A stretch of DNA of 64,000 nucleotides. Source: Shouchella shacheensis. GTDB taxonomy: Bacteria; Bacillota; Bacilli; Bacillales; Bacillaceae_D. This document shows positions 52,284 through 60,950 of the stretch, one piece after another. Location of the stretch: positions 62,001-126,000 of the forward strand of contig NZ_LLYY01000008.1 in assembly GCF_001484965.1 (NCBI RefSeq). The letters run 5' to 3'. Below the pieces are notes generated by a model. That model saw only the letters and a list, made by a program, of their open reading frames with translations. It did no database searches and had not been told where the DNA came from. Made by a program: the position numbers and the translations under genes. Numbering within the stretch: position 1 is the first letter of the stretch; every line of letters begins with the position of its first letter.

Positions 52284-53837
52284 CTACTTGTCGTCATCCG
52301 AATGCTTTGAATCTATAACCGTAAACGGGCGCATCATGTCATAGTCCTCATGTTCTAAAATGTGGCAATGCCAGACATAATCTCCAGTGTAGGGGCCAAA
52401 TCGAGCGATGACGCGTGTAATTTGGGCCGAGGGGGCAGATACGGTATCTTTCCAGCCCCTTTCGTTCGGCTTCGGTCGTATGGCTGCACCGGTGTAAACG
52501 ATTCGACCCTCCTGGTTATAAAGATCCAGGTCAAATGGACGGCGATCTAACACTTGAAATTGAACCAAATGAATGTGAATCGGGTGGGAAAAGCCGGTAA
52601 CGTTGATGAATGACCAAATTTCCGTTGAGCCTAAACGCGGTTTTTCCGTCACAGGGGCCGACCACGTTTTATTATCTAGTAAAAGCAAAGGTCTCCCGTA
52701 CGTATCGGTTGAACCTGTAAGTTTCAAATTGCGAAGGGCCTTTATTTCATTGTGCCTAAGGGAGGAAATATGGGACAAATTTTTAGGAATGATGCTGTTA
52801 TCCTTTCCCTGTAGACGTTGGTTCACTTTAAATTGCATAACGTCACCCATATCATCATCTGGATCGGCATTTGCACCAAGGTCATTTTTTAAAATAATGG
52901 TTTCTCCTTCATGTTTGGAGAAATCGAGAATGAAATCGACGCGTTCTGCCGGTTCGATGGCGAACTTTTTCACTTTCACTGTTCTCTGCAACAGGCCTCC
53001 ATCTGATCCGATTTGGTAAAAAGACTGCCCGGAATCAAGGTGCAATTGATAGGCGCGAGTATTGGAGGCATTCACTAGTCGGAACCGATATTTGCGTGGT
53101 TCCACTTCCAAATACGGCCATGCCTTTCCGTTGACAAGGGTGGTGTCTCCAAGGAAAAAGGGAGTGATGGAAGGATTCGGCAAGTTTTCGGAAGGGTTGT
53201 TTGGTTGAGTCGGGTAAAAAAGAGAACCATCCTCATTGAACGAACGGTCCAAAATCATAAGCGGAATTTCGTAGTCCACTTTTGGCAAATTTAATAAACT
53301 TTCTTTTTCATCGCGAATGATATACATCCCAGCAAGTCCAGCATAGACATTGAGCCTCGTAATGCCCATGGCGTGGTCGTGATACCAGAGCGTCGAACCC
53401 CGCTGATGGTTGGGGTATTCGTACACTTCGCTTTCAAAAGACGATCCTACTTCTTTAAAACCTTTCGTAAACCACGCCTCTGGGTAGCCATCACTAGACG
53501 GTCGGGTCTCACTTCCATGTAAGTGGACAACGGTTCGTACTTCCGGTTGATGGGCAACATGGTGGATCGATCGGTCGATTGGAAGAAAATGCGTGTCGGG
53601 AAGATTGTTGATCCATTTAACCTGAGTCCGCTCGCCCCGATTGACATCAATGAGTGGTCCCGGAAACTGGCGATCGTATCCCCACAGACGTGTCGGTCGT
53701 AAATCTCTGTGCAGCTTTTGATAAAATTCTTCCATTTGCACTTCGTAATAAGTTTCATTTTTACTTTTTCGCTCCGGCTTTGCCGTGTTCATGAGTGGCA
53801 GCCGGTCGACAAATTTCATGAGGTTCATCGGTTTCAT
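52284..53837 (-). CDS. cotA: Spore coat multicopper oxidase (laccase) CotA
   Basis: A 517-residue three-domain laccase of the outer spore coat, oxidising phenolics and bilirubin-like compounds and contributing brown pigment. Copper ligands: TVVHLHGSE, LWYHDHAMGI, THPIHIHL-equivalent SHPIHIHLVQF and the type 1 motif VWHCHILEHEDYDMMRPF. Landmarks KTYYEV-like and RPTRLWGYDRQFPGP match the Bacillus enzyme along the whole length. GGGAGATGAAACC precedes ATG; no signal peptide, as for coat proteins. Sigma-K control is expected, but I could not identify a convincing promoter. Confidence 0.95.
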   Translation of the reverse strand: MKPMNLMKFVDRLPLMNTAKPERKSKNETYYEVQMEEFYQKLHRDLRPTRLWGYDRQFPGPLIDVNRGERTQVKWINNLPDTHFLPIDRSIHHVAHQPEVRTVVHLHGSETRPSSDGYPEAWFTKGFKEVGSSFESEVYEYPNHQRGSTLWYHDHAMGITRLNVYAGLAGMYIIRDEKESLLNLPKVDYEIPLMILDRSFNEDGSLFYPTQPNNPSENLPNPSITPFFLGDTTLVNGKAWPYLEVEPRKYRFRLVNASNTRAYQLHLDSGQSFYQIGSDGGLLQRTVKVKKFAIEPAERVDFILDFSKHEGETIILKNDLGANADPDDDMGDVMQFKVNQRLQGKDNSIIPKNLSHISSLRHNEIKALRNLKLTGSTDTYGRPLLLLDNKTWSAPVTEKPRLGSTEIWSFINVTGFSHPIHIHLVQFQVLDRRPFDLDLYNQEGRIVYTGAAIRPKPNERGWKDTVSAPSAQITRVIARFGPYTGDYVWHCHILEHEDYDMMRPFTVIDSKHSDDDK

Positions 53838-53980
53838 CTCCCAGGTTAGGCATTAATACATTAGATGATGAAGCCGCATTATTGATTGGGCGTATGAATG
53901 GGTTTTTAGATATTTTGTCGTCGGGGGTTGGGGCGTTGCTGCCTGGAGAAGTCGTAGTCATGCATGGTAAGGAGGCACTT

Positions 53981-54589
53981 ATGCTCATTAGAAAGTATGC
54001 ACAAGCAGACGAAGATGGGTGGGTCCGGTGCCGAGTGCTATCATTCTTGGATACCCCATATTTCGATAATGTTTTGAAAGAGAGAGAGGAATATGAAAAC
54101 CCTGCCATAGAACTTGTGGCCGTGGAAGAAGGTCAAATAGTTGGGCTGCTGGATATTGAATGTGAGGTTAGGGAGGGTAGCGTTTGTTCAAGGGGCACAG
54201 GGTTAGGTGGGATGCTATGGCATGTCGCCGTTCATCCTGATTACCGCAGAAGAGGGGTTGGAAACGAACTATTGACCGAAGCGGAGAAAATTGCAAAAGA
54301 CCAAGGTCTAAATCGACTAGAAGCTTGGACAAGAGATGATGGTAGGGTCCATAAATGGTACGAAAAACATGGATTTCTTAAGGAGACATCTTATTTCCAC
54401 GTAGTTATCGAAGGCAGTCAGGAGATAAAAGGCACACTTAAAAGTGAGATGCCGAAATTATGCCCTATTCAAGTATTTGCGCATTATTCAGGGGAAGATG
54501 AAGAGGCTGTAAGAGGTAAGTTCAACAGAGTTCACGAATGCTTTTGTTATGTGAAACGAATCCCATTACGAAAGGAAGATGCACAATGA
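53981..54589 (+). CDS. GNAT family N-acetyltransferase
   Basis: A 202-residue acetyltransferase: the acetyl-CoA site HVAVHPDYRRRGVGNELLTEAEK lies near residues 86-108, followed by RLEAWTRDDGRVHKWYEKHGF. The frame is open from 53882, but ATG 53981 with AAGGAGGCAC before it is the ribosome-supported start. The C-terminal 50 residues are unlike a standard GNAT. The stop codon overlaps the start of the DUF2332 remnant by four bases, so the two were an operon. Acceptor substrate unknown. Confidence 0.85.
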   Translation: MLIRKYAQADEDGWVRCRVLSFLDTPYFDNVLKEREEYENPAIELVAVEEGQIVGLLDIECEVREGSVCSRGTGLGGMLWHVAVHPDYRRRGVGNELLTEAEKIAKDQGLNRLEAWTRDDGRVHKWYEKHGFLKETSYFHVVIEGSQEIKGTLKSEMPKLCPIQVFAHYSGEDEEAVRGKFNRVHECFCYVKRIPLRKEDAQ

Positions 54590-55345
54590 CTATCGATCAA
54601 ATGTCCATTCGATTTAAAACCTTCGCAGAAGCAGAGTGCAGAGGGTCCAGCCACTTATATGAATATTTAGCTTTACGAATTGCGGAAGACTCTGATTTAC
54701 TCCACTTAGCTGCTGAAGCACCGGTGGGCCAACCAGCTCCTAATCTATTGTTTGGAGCGGTTCATTTTTTGTTGCTAAGAGGGAGGGACCATTCTCTAAG
54801 GGAGTATTATCCAAGCATCGTGGAAGACGCGAAAGAGGTTCAAGCGTCCTTTCCCCATTTCAAAGACTTTTGCAGCCTTTATTCAGAAGAAATCACTTCC
54901 ATTCTGAAAACGAAATTGGTGCAAACGAATGAAGTGAGGCGCTGTGCTTATCTCTACCCGATTTTTTGCTACATATACAGCCAAGTCCGCACCCCTCTGT
55001 CTCTTATTGAAATCGGAACAAGTGCTGGCCTGCAATTATTATGGGATCAGTATTCCTATTCCTACGGCAGCGGTGAGCTCTATGGGAATAAAGAGGCGAC
55101 GGTTCTTTTGCAGTCGGAAGTTAGACAAGGGAGTGAACCTTTCTTATTAAAAGAAAGCCCGTCCGTAGATTCGCGTGTGGGGTTTGATTTGCACATTAAT
55201 GATGTAACCAAGAACGAAGATGCGTTATGGTTAAAAGCCCGCTGACCTTCACCTCGATTATTTTCTAAACGGTGTACCTTATTATAAGAGGGTGGGCGAA
55301 ACCGACGGGCATGGTAGGTGGTTTGATTGGAAGTTGTAGTTTTTC
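54586..55345 (+). pseudogene. DUF2332 gene with internal deletion and premature stop
   Basis: From ATG 54586 the frame reads 219 codons of a DUF2332 protein (EIGTSAGLQLLWDQYSY; VGFDLHINDVTKNEDALWLKA) and stops at 55243-55245. Immediately after, in another frame, the normal C-terminus continues: LHLDYFLNGVPYY ... VGETDGHGRWFDWKL (55252-55340). Family members have about 330-350 residues, so roughly 80 residues between these parts are missing and the reading frame is lost. GGAAGATGCACA lies before ATG. It was coupled to the GNAT gene. Confidence 0.82.
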
Positions 55346-55390
55346 TATATTCCCCGCTCGGTGCAACCAAACGGTACGATAACAAGCGTC

Positions 55391-55414
55391 AGCCCTTATA
55401 GTAAGGGCTTTTTT
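55391..55414 (+). terminator. Terminator behind the DUF2332 remnant
   Basis: AGCCCTTA-tag-TAAGGGCT then five T; perfect 8-bp stem with a 3-base loop. Confidence 0.8.
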
Positions 55415-55441
55415 GCCGCGCAGTATTTGTAAATCTCCTAA

Positions 55442-55546
55442 CAAAAAGCTAGGAATCTGCTTGTTGAGAACCCGGAAGGATATTTTAATGAGGTACTTCG
55501 GAAAAACAGCCATTTTCATCAGGTTGTGAATCTTTTTCTACTGTAA
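55442..55546 (+). other. Possible C-terminal gene remnant
   Basis: A 34-codon stretch without a start (NPEGYFNEVLRKNSHFHQVVN is protein-like) ending in TAA at 55544-55546. Family not recognised. Next to another decayed gene, so likely debris. Confidence 0.25.
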
Positions 55547-55588
55547 GGCGTATATAGAAGTAGACACATTTTCACCAGGAGGAAGTAT

Positions 55589-57421
55589 ATGTTTAGTTGG
55601 ATTTTCATCATGGCGCTTACTTGTTTGGAGTTGAATCCGAAATACTGGGTCCGAGGACTGAAGCGCAACAGCCAATCATTTATCATGATTCAGTTGGGTC
55701 GGTACGTCGTGGGGCTGATTATAGGGATTGTTATTATCTATTTTCGTTTAATTGATATATCGCTAACAGGAATGATGAATACATATGGATTCGTAGTTGC
55801 TATCAATCTGCTTATCTCTGGGCTGTTTCATCCCTCGAATCGTATCAAAAAAGGAAAGGAGCAGAAGCAGAAACAGAAACAGAAACAGGAACAGAAGAAG
55901 CCAAAGCTCCCCATAGTCAATGTGCAAGGCATGCTCGGGGCATTCATTCTTGTTGGTTTGTTGGTTCTTAATTTCGTCTATCCATTCACAGTCACGCAAG
56001 AATTAGCGCAGCTTGGAGAGATTGAGACCAGTAATGAGCAAATTGAATCGGTCACCGAAGAGGCCGTTCGTTCGGTTCCTTATACATATGCACGATACAA
56101 ATCGGAAATTGTGTTTGGCAACATTGACAACTACTCCTTTTTTGAGTTGGGAGAATCGAGCATTCAGAAAATGGATGATGAGTTGTACTGGGTATCTCCG
56201 ATTGAGTACGCAAGCGTTTGGCGATGGTTGAGAGCGGATTATGCTCCTGGTTATATTATGGTCAGTGCCGAAGATCCAAATGCCGAAGCTCAGCTTATGG
56301 ACGATTATGAAATGAACTATGTGCCGAGTGCTTATCTTGGTGAGCATCTCGAACGTCATGTGCGGAAAACGTATGAAGATGTCATTCTCATGGGGTATTC
56401 TTTTGAGCCTGATGATGAGGGGAGGCCGTACTACGCGTATTCCTATGCGTACTATGATCATTACCGGACGGGTCCTAAGGCCGATGGTGTGATTGTTGTT
56501 GATGCAGAAAGTGGAGAGATGGAGCAGTATGAGCTAGGGGAGCAGCCTGATTTTATTGATAACGCGATTGATTACGGAGTTGCCTTAGACTATGCCCACT
56601 GGTTTGGCACCTACAGCAATGGCCTATTCAACGCTCTCTTTGCAAAAGAAGGCGTTCATCAACCGACGAGTGACGAAGAAATGATTGGGGTTCTTGGCCC
56701 TGATGAAGATATGTATTGGATGGTGGACCATATGCGCCCGAACCAGGAGTCCAATACGATGGTTGGGTTTACGATGGTCAATGCCCAGACGGGGGAAGCG
56801 AAGTATTATACGGGCTCCTCAGGACTTCTGAATGCAGGTGGAGCACGAGAAGTGGTGGATAAGTCGTATCAACGAGAGCAATGGAGCGGCACGCAGCCTG
56901 TCTTGTATTCCGTCTACGATCAGTATACGTGGGTGGTTCCGGTGGTGGATCAGAACGGGTTAATGAGAGAAATGGCCATGGTCCATGCAGATACAGGGAA
57001 TGTGGCGACGGGATCATCAAGGGAGGAAGCCTTCAGCAGTTATCGTCAGATGCTCGCAACCGATCTGGACTCCGATGACTTCGTTCCAACCGATGTACTG
57101 GAAGAGGAAACCGTTGAGGGAACCGTCTATCGAGTGAGCGATACGCTTAACGAGCAGTACATCCAAGTGTTGATTACCGATGAGGCCCGAGTGTTGGAAT
57201 TCGATCTCACCACCGTGGCGGATGCGGTATTCCTCCAAGAAGGGGACGACATTGCGGCACAGGTCGTGGATACCGAAGAGAATGTGTTGAATGTCGTTGA
57301 CTTTACCAATGTGACGATTGAAGATGATTTTGGAGAAGTCGAGGATTTTGAACTAGACGAAGAAGCAGGGAACGAATCGGATTCAGAGGCATCTGACGAA
57401 AATGGGGAAGGGGAAGAGTAA
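55589..57421 (+). CDS. Large membrane protein of unknown function with acidic tail
   Basis: A 610-residue protein I do not recognise. Hydrophobic helices at about 1-13, 36-53, 62-80 and 113-135; between the last two lies a cytosolic-type loop with an almost pure Lys-Gln run (KEQKQKQKQKQEQKKPK, residues 90-106). From 140 to the end is a soluble, probably extracellular part with repeated motifs of the form GxxxVxAxxGE (DGVIVVDAESGEMEQYELGE near 300; VGFTMVNAQTGEAKYYTGSS near 393; EMAMVHADTGNVATG near 464), suggesting three related beta modules like PepSY-type units, and a very acidic Ser/Glu tail (580-610). CAGGAGGAAG lies before ATG. Confidence 0.85.
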   Translation: MFSWIFIMALTCLELNPKYWVRGLKRNSQSFIMIQLGRYVVGLIIGIVIIYFRLIDISLTGMMNTYGFVVAINLLISGLFHPSNRIKKGKEQKQKQKQKQEQKKPKLPIVNVQGMLGAFILVGLLVLNFVYPFTVTQELAQLGEIETSNEQIESVTEEAVRSVPYTYARYKSEIVFGNIDNYSFFELGESSIQKMDDELYWVSPIEYASVWRWLRADYAPGYIMVSAEDPNAEAQLMDDYEMNYVPSAYLGEHLERHVRKTYEDVILMGYSFEPDDEGRPYYAYSYAYYDHYRTGPKADGVIVVDAESGEMEQYELGEQPDFIDNAIDYGVALDYAHWFGTYSNGLFNALFAKEGVHQPTSDEEMIGVLGPDEDMYWMVDHMRPNQESNTMVGFTMVNAQTGEAKYYTGSSGLLNAGGAREVVDKSYQREQWSGTQPVLYSVYDQYTWVVPVVDQNGLMREMAMVHADTGNVATGSSREEAFSSYRQMLATDLDSDDFVPTDVLEEETVEGTVYRVSDTLNEQYIQVLITDEARVLEFDLTTVADAVFLQEGDDIAAQVVDTEENVLNVVDFTNVTIEDDFGEVEDFELDEEAGNESDSEASDENGEGEE

Positions 57422-57532
57422 GCTCAGCGTGGGGAGGAGACAAGGAAGTCTAATTCTCACGTTCATGCAACAAGGCGTGGGGATTAATAGAAACACCTTT
57501 TCTTGGGAATCCTCTCTAATGAGGTGAAAGAG

Positions 57533-57703
57533 ATGACGTTTGAATACAAAGTCCTAAGCATATCCGGAGAAGAAAAAGAAATGGAAAAGACGCTGAATGA
57601 TTTTGGAAAAGAAGGATGGGAATTGGTGAACGTGACGCCTCTGTATGAAAGAGTGTCGAAGGTTAGTGGCTATCAAGCGGTTTTAAAGATCGTTTGTGGT
57701 TGA
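57533..57703 (+). CDS. DUF4177 small protein
   Basis: A 56-residue protein of the DUF4177 type (FEYKVLSISGEEKEMEKTLNDFGKEGWELVNVTP), which is found as a small stand-alone domain in many Firmicutes; function unknown. ATG 57533 has GAGGTGAAAGAG before it, preferred over the longer frame from 57503. Confidence 0.8.
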   Translation: MTFEYKVLSISGEEKEMEKTLNDFGKEGWELVNVTPLYERVSKVSGYQAVLKIVCG

Positions 57704-57786
57704 GGAGGAGTAGTCCTAGTCCTTCAACTTTCTTCCCGATCTATGTTACCTTTTAGAGAGGAAGAGCTAGCAAAGGGGCGGATGTA

Positions 57787-58044
57787 ATGAAAAAACATGC
57801 AACGTTTCTCGGGAGCTTTCTAGTCGTGTATATTGGGTTGCAAATTCTTTCGGGTATGGTTCTAACCATGTTCTATTCAGCGGAAATCATACACTCATTG
57901 GGTAGCACGCCATCCACGGCTTCAGAAGTGGCGTTCGGGGAAGTGAGCTTCATCCGGGGGGCAGGGATGGTCGTTGTTGCAGCAGTGATTGCTTTCCTTA
58001 TAACAAAGGTTTGTCACCGTCCGAAAACACAGACACATGCCTAG
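57787..58044 (+). CDS. Small membrane protein, two predicted helices
   Basis: An 85-residue protein with hydrophobic helices at about 7-28 and 55-76, a short polar loop (SLGSTPSTASEVAFGEVSF) and a basic tail (KVCHRPKTQTHA). GGGGCGGATGTA lies upstream of ATG and a terminator follows, supporting a real monocistronic gene. No family recognised. Confidence 0.6.
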   Translation: MKKHATFLGSFLVVYIGLQILSGMVLTMFYSAEIIHSLGSTPSTASEVAFGEVSFIRGAGMVVVAAVIAFLITKVCHRPKTQTHA

Positions 58045-58051
58045 AAGCAGA

Positions 58052-58079
58052 AAGGAGGGAGAACATCCTTCCTTTTTTT
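58052..58079 (+). terminator. Terminator of the small membrane protein gene
   Basis: AAGGAGGGA-5 bases-TCCTTCCTT (one G-U pair) followed by T tract. Confidence 0.65.
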
Positions 58080-58083
58080 GTGT

Positions 58084-58118
58084 CTAGCTCCGGTGGGTCT
58101 GGGCAACCCGCCGGTGCT
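58084..58118 (+). repeat. Dispersed structured repeat, minimal copy 4
   Basis: Only the two ends remain: AGCTCCGGTGGGT, 6-base loop, ACCCGCCGGTGCT. They pair at 12 of 13 positions. As with the other copies it starts directly after a terminator T tract (TTTTTTTGTGTCTAGCTCC). Confidence 0.7.
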
Positions 58119-58152
58119 AAAAAAAGGAAAGGGAGACCACCTCCCTTTCCTT
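58117..58152 (-). terminator. Terminator of the bceAB operon
   Basis: AAGGAAAGGGAG / CTCCCTTTCCTT perfect 12-bp stem; on the minus strand followed by a run of T. 13 bases after the bceB stop. Confidence 0.8.
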
Positions 58153-58165
58153 CGTTTCATTACAT

Positions 58166-60088
58166 TTAGCTTAGCACCGCCCGCACATAAAAGTAACGCG
58201 TCACAAGATAGTAAACGAGCTGCAAGACTACATAAATACTGATAACAAGCGCAGCATTGGATACTAGACTGGCACCAAGCAAGTTGCTGAGCATGCCGTA
58301 GGCAAAACTTGCGTGGATGGAGCCCATAACGACGGGGACAAAAAATAAGAAGCGCACTTGGTTATCAAGAATCTGCACGGTTTCTTTTTTCGTGATCCCA
58401 ATTCGGTTGAGCGCGAACATTTGTCGTTTTGTATCTTCGAGCTCCGTGAACAGCTTCAGGTACAGCATGCTTCCTTGCACAATAAAGAAGAGCAAGCTGA
58501 CAAACAAACCGATGAAGAGCACAAGTGAGTACGTTTGTGTCAACATCGTGTAAAGGGGCGCTCGTGTATTCAAGGCATAAAAAAGCTCATCGTTTGCCTC
58601 TGCTTCGATCGCTTCCGACACGTCTGCTTCCTGTTGCCAATTAACGAGTTCGTAGCCAATAACGCGATTTCTGTCGACGCCTTCAATGGCGTCAAACCGC
58701 TCATAGGCGTCATCAGGAATCACAAGCGTAGAGTAAGCCCCCTGAGTGGGATTTACAATTCCATCTCTAGACTGCCCCAATACGGTAAAGCTCTGCGTAA
58801 GCTCTCCAACTTGTACGTCCTTCTCTGAACCCTCCTGCTCAAAATAATTCTCTGTCAGATACGGCATACTGATAAAAGCCTCATCCTCTGCTAGAGAAAG
58901 AGAATCAATCCCTCGTTTTTCCGCATAGAAATTGTAAACTGTCTCCGGAAGCAGAAAAGTCGTGGACGCCTCAAGCTCTCCGCTGTACCCCAGTGCTTGC
59001 GTATCAGCAATGATTCCTGTGACGTCGAGCTTGTAATCAATCTCCGCGTCATATGCGTCCAAGAGGGTTTCAATGGTCTCGGGTGTTAGAACTTCAAACG
59101 CTTCAGGGTCTTCCTCTGTCCATGAAACAGCCTGCGTCATGCCTTCCGTTGCTTGCAAGATAACGGACTGAAAGAACATGTAGACGGTGCCCGCGGCGGT
59201 GAGCACCACCGCACTAATAATCGATGTGATAAACAGCATCCGTGCATAATCGTTCAAGCGAAACAAAATATTGGTGCGTGTCAGAAGCTTTGTCCCGTTC
59301 GTCAAACGACGTTTATTGGCGTACAGTCGTTTGTAGACCGCAACGGTTCCCTGTGTGAAAAAGAAATAAGTGCCAATGACCACGAAAAACAGAATTGGAA
59401 ACATCGTGAACAACGCAAACTCAGGCGGTCCCAACAACGCAATCGCGTAGCCAATCGCAAGAAAAACGAGCGCCACAACGGCGAGCCAAGGGGAGACTTT
59501 CGGCATCGTCTTCGGTTTTTGTGATTCTTTGAGCATCTCGACCACTTGCTTGTTCCGCATGCGCCAGAATGAGAACAGGGTTAGGAATTGGAACAACGCA
59601 AAGAACCCAAGCCCCGATATGACATAGGGGAGCGGTAGTACCTGAAACGTGATCGGTGATTCTACGGTAAGGAGCGACGTCATCAACATCAGAAATAGCT
59701 TGGAGAAAAGCGTGCCCAGTAGCAAGCCACAGACGATCGCTATAAGCGAGATCAGCGTTTGTTCGTAGTAGACAAGCGCCCGCAACTGACGGTTGTTCAT
59801 GCCAAACAGGGACAGGAGTCCGAACTCCTTTGAGCGGACTTGCAAGAAGACCGAATTGGAGTAGGCAATGAAAAACACGGAAAACATCACGATAATGACT
59901 TGCGCGGCAATCATTCCTCCGCGCACCGTATCGCCAGAAGGGATGTAGCCGCTCTGGACATCGGGATGAAACACAAACTGCGCGTAAATAAAGAAGACGG
60001 TTACCGCAAAGACACAGCTGAGAAAGTAAGCGGCGTAGCGCTGGGCGTTGCCGGTTACATTTCTACGAGCGAGCGTGCGTATGTTCAT
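58166..60088 (-). CDS. BceB-type ABC transporter permease
   Basis: A 640-residue FtsX-like permease of the BceAB/peptide-7-exporter group: ten membrane helices, with the long extracellular domain (about residues 310-525) between helices VII and VIII that binds antimicrobial peptides or lipid-II-cycle intermediates. N-terminal MNIRTLARRNVTGNAQRYAAYFLSC is typical. ATG 60088 with GGAGGTGATTTCC before it is preferred over 60109 and overlaps the end of the ATPase gene by 26 bases. Works in both resistance and signalling to the linked kinase. Confidence 0.92.
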   Translation of the reverse strand: MNIRTLARRNVTGNAQRYAAYFLSCVFAVTVFFIYAQFVFHPDVQSGYIPSGDTVRGGMIAAQVIIVMFSVFFIAYSNSVFLQVRSKEFGLLSLFGMNNRQLRALVYYEQTLISLIAIVCGLLLGTLFSKLFLMLMTSLLTVESPITFQVLPLPYVISGLGFFALFQFLTLFSFWRMRNKQVVEMLKESQKPKTMPKVSPWLAVVALVFLAIGYAIALLGPPEFALFTMFPILFFVVIGTYFFFTQGTVAVYKRLYANKRRLTNGTKLLTRTNILFRLNDYARMLFITSIISAVVLTAAGTVYMFFQSVILQATEGMTQAVSWTEEDPEAFEVLTPETIETLLDAYDAEIDYKLDVTGIIADTQALGYSGELEASTTFLLPETVYNFYAEKRGIDSLSLAEDEAFISMPYLTENYFEQEGSEKDVQVGELTQSFTVLGQSRDGIVNPTQGAYSTLVIPDDAYERFDAIEGVDRNRVIGYELVNWQQEADVSEAIEAEANDELFYALNTRAPLYTMLTQTYSLVLFIGLFVSLLFFIVQGSMLYLKLFTELEDTKRQMFALNRIGITKKETVQILDNQVRFLFFVPVVMGSIHASFAYGMLSNLLGASLVSNAALVISIYVVLQLVYYLVTRYFYVRAVLS

Positions 60089-60842
60089 GGAAATCACCTC
60101 CAAGAACACTTAAGGTATCGAGAATGTTTTGGAAAAATGCTTGCTGGCGCTCGCCTTTGCGAATCTCAGAGAAGAATTCACCGTCTTTAATGAAAACGAT
60201 GCGGTCGCAGTAGCTTGCGGCCGTTGGGTCATGAGTCACCATTAAAATTGTTGCGTTCTGCTCTTGGTTGATCGACGTCAGCGTATCAAGCACTTGGCGC
60301 GCCGATTTTGAATCGAGATTCCCTGTGGGTTCATCCGCTAAAATCATCGACGGCTCATGGATGATCGCTCGCGCGCAGGCGGTGCGCTGCTGCTGACCGC
60401 CGGAAATTTCCGATGTGCGTTTATCAAGAATCTCACTGATATTCAGTAGCTTCGCGATTCGCTCCAGCCGCTCCTCCATTTTCTTAAAGGAAAGCTTATC
60501 AAGCGCCAGAGGCAGCAAGATGTTTTCCCGTACGGTGAGCGTGTCGAGCAAGTTAAAGTCCTGAAACACAAAGCCAAGCTCTCGGCGGCGAAAGAGGGCG
60601 AGCTTATTGTTCGTAAGCTGCGCGGGGTTGGTTCCATTGATGATGATGTCGCCTGATGTCGGCTGGTCAATGGTGGCGAGCATGTTCAAAAGCGTGGTTT
60701 TCCCGCTTCCTGACGGCCCCATTACGCCCACAAATTCTCCCTTTTCGACTTGAAGGTCAAAGCGAGCCAGCGCCTTGTAGGCAAGCCCGTCTTTCTTTGG
60801 ATAGTACGTTTTGGCAAGTTGTTTCACTTGAAGTATAGACAT
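60063..60842 (-). CDS. BceA-type ABC transporter ATPase
   Basis: A 259-residue ATPase: Walker A GPSGSGKTTLLNMLA near 42, Q-loop FVFQDFNLLDTLTVREN, signature SGGQQQRTACARAI near 147, Walker B ILADEPTGNLDSKSA, H-loop MVTHDP. These motifs are those of the MacB/BceA subfamily. GTAGGAGGAAAGAATCG lies before ATG. First gene of the transporter operon downstream of the BceRS genes, with a BceR-type box in its upstream region. Confidence 0.93.
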   Translation of the reverse strand: MSILQVKQLAKTYYPKKDGLAYKALARFDLQVEKGEFVGVMGPSGSGKTTLLNMLATIDQPTSGDIIINGTNPAQLTNNKLALFRRRELGFVFQDFNLLDTLTVRENILLPLALDKLSFKKMEERLERIAKLLNISEILDKRTSEISGGQQQRTACARAIIHEPSMILADEPTGNLDSKSARQVLDTLTSINQEQNATILMVTHDPTAASYCDRIVFIKDGEFFSEIRKGERQQAFFQNILDTLSVLGGDFHEHTHARS

Positions 60843-60936
60843 CGATTCTTTCCTCCTACCATGGTTGGATAAGGCTAGTATAAAAAAAGAACCCGCCCTC
60901 TCCCATCGAATGATCTTTCAAAGGGAGAAGCAAGCC

Positions 60937-60950
60937 TTACAGTTTTGTCA
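60937..60950. promoter_or_regulatory. BceR-type binding box upstream of bceA
   Basis: Minus strand TGACA-AAAC-TGTAA matches the TNACA-N4-TGTAA box of BceR-like regulators. It overlaps the last codon of the kinase gene. A TATACT -10 candidate lies at 60882-60877 on the minus strand, 56 bases further on. Confidence 0.65.
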
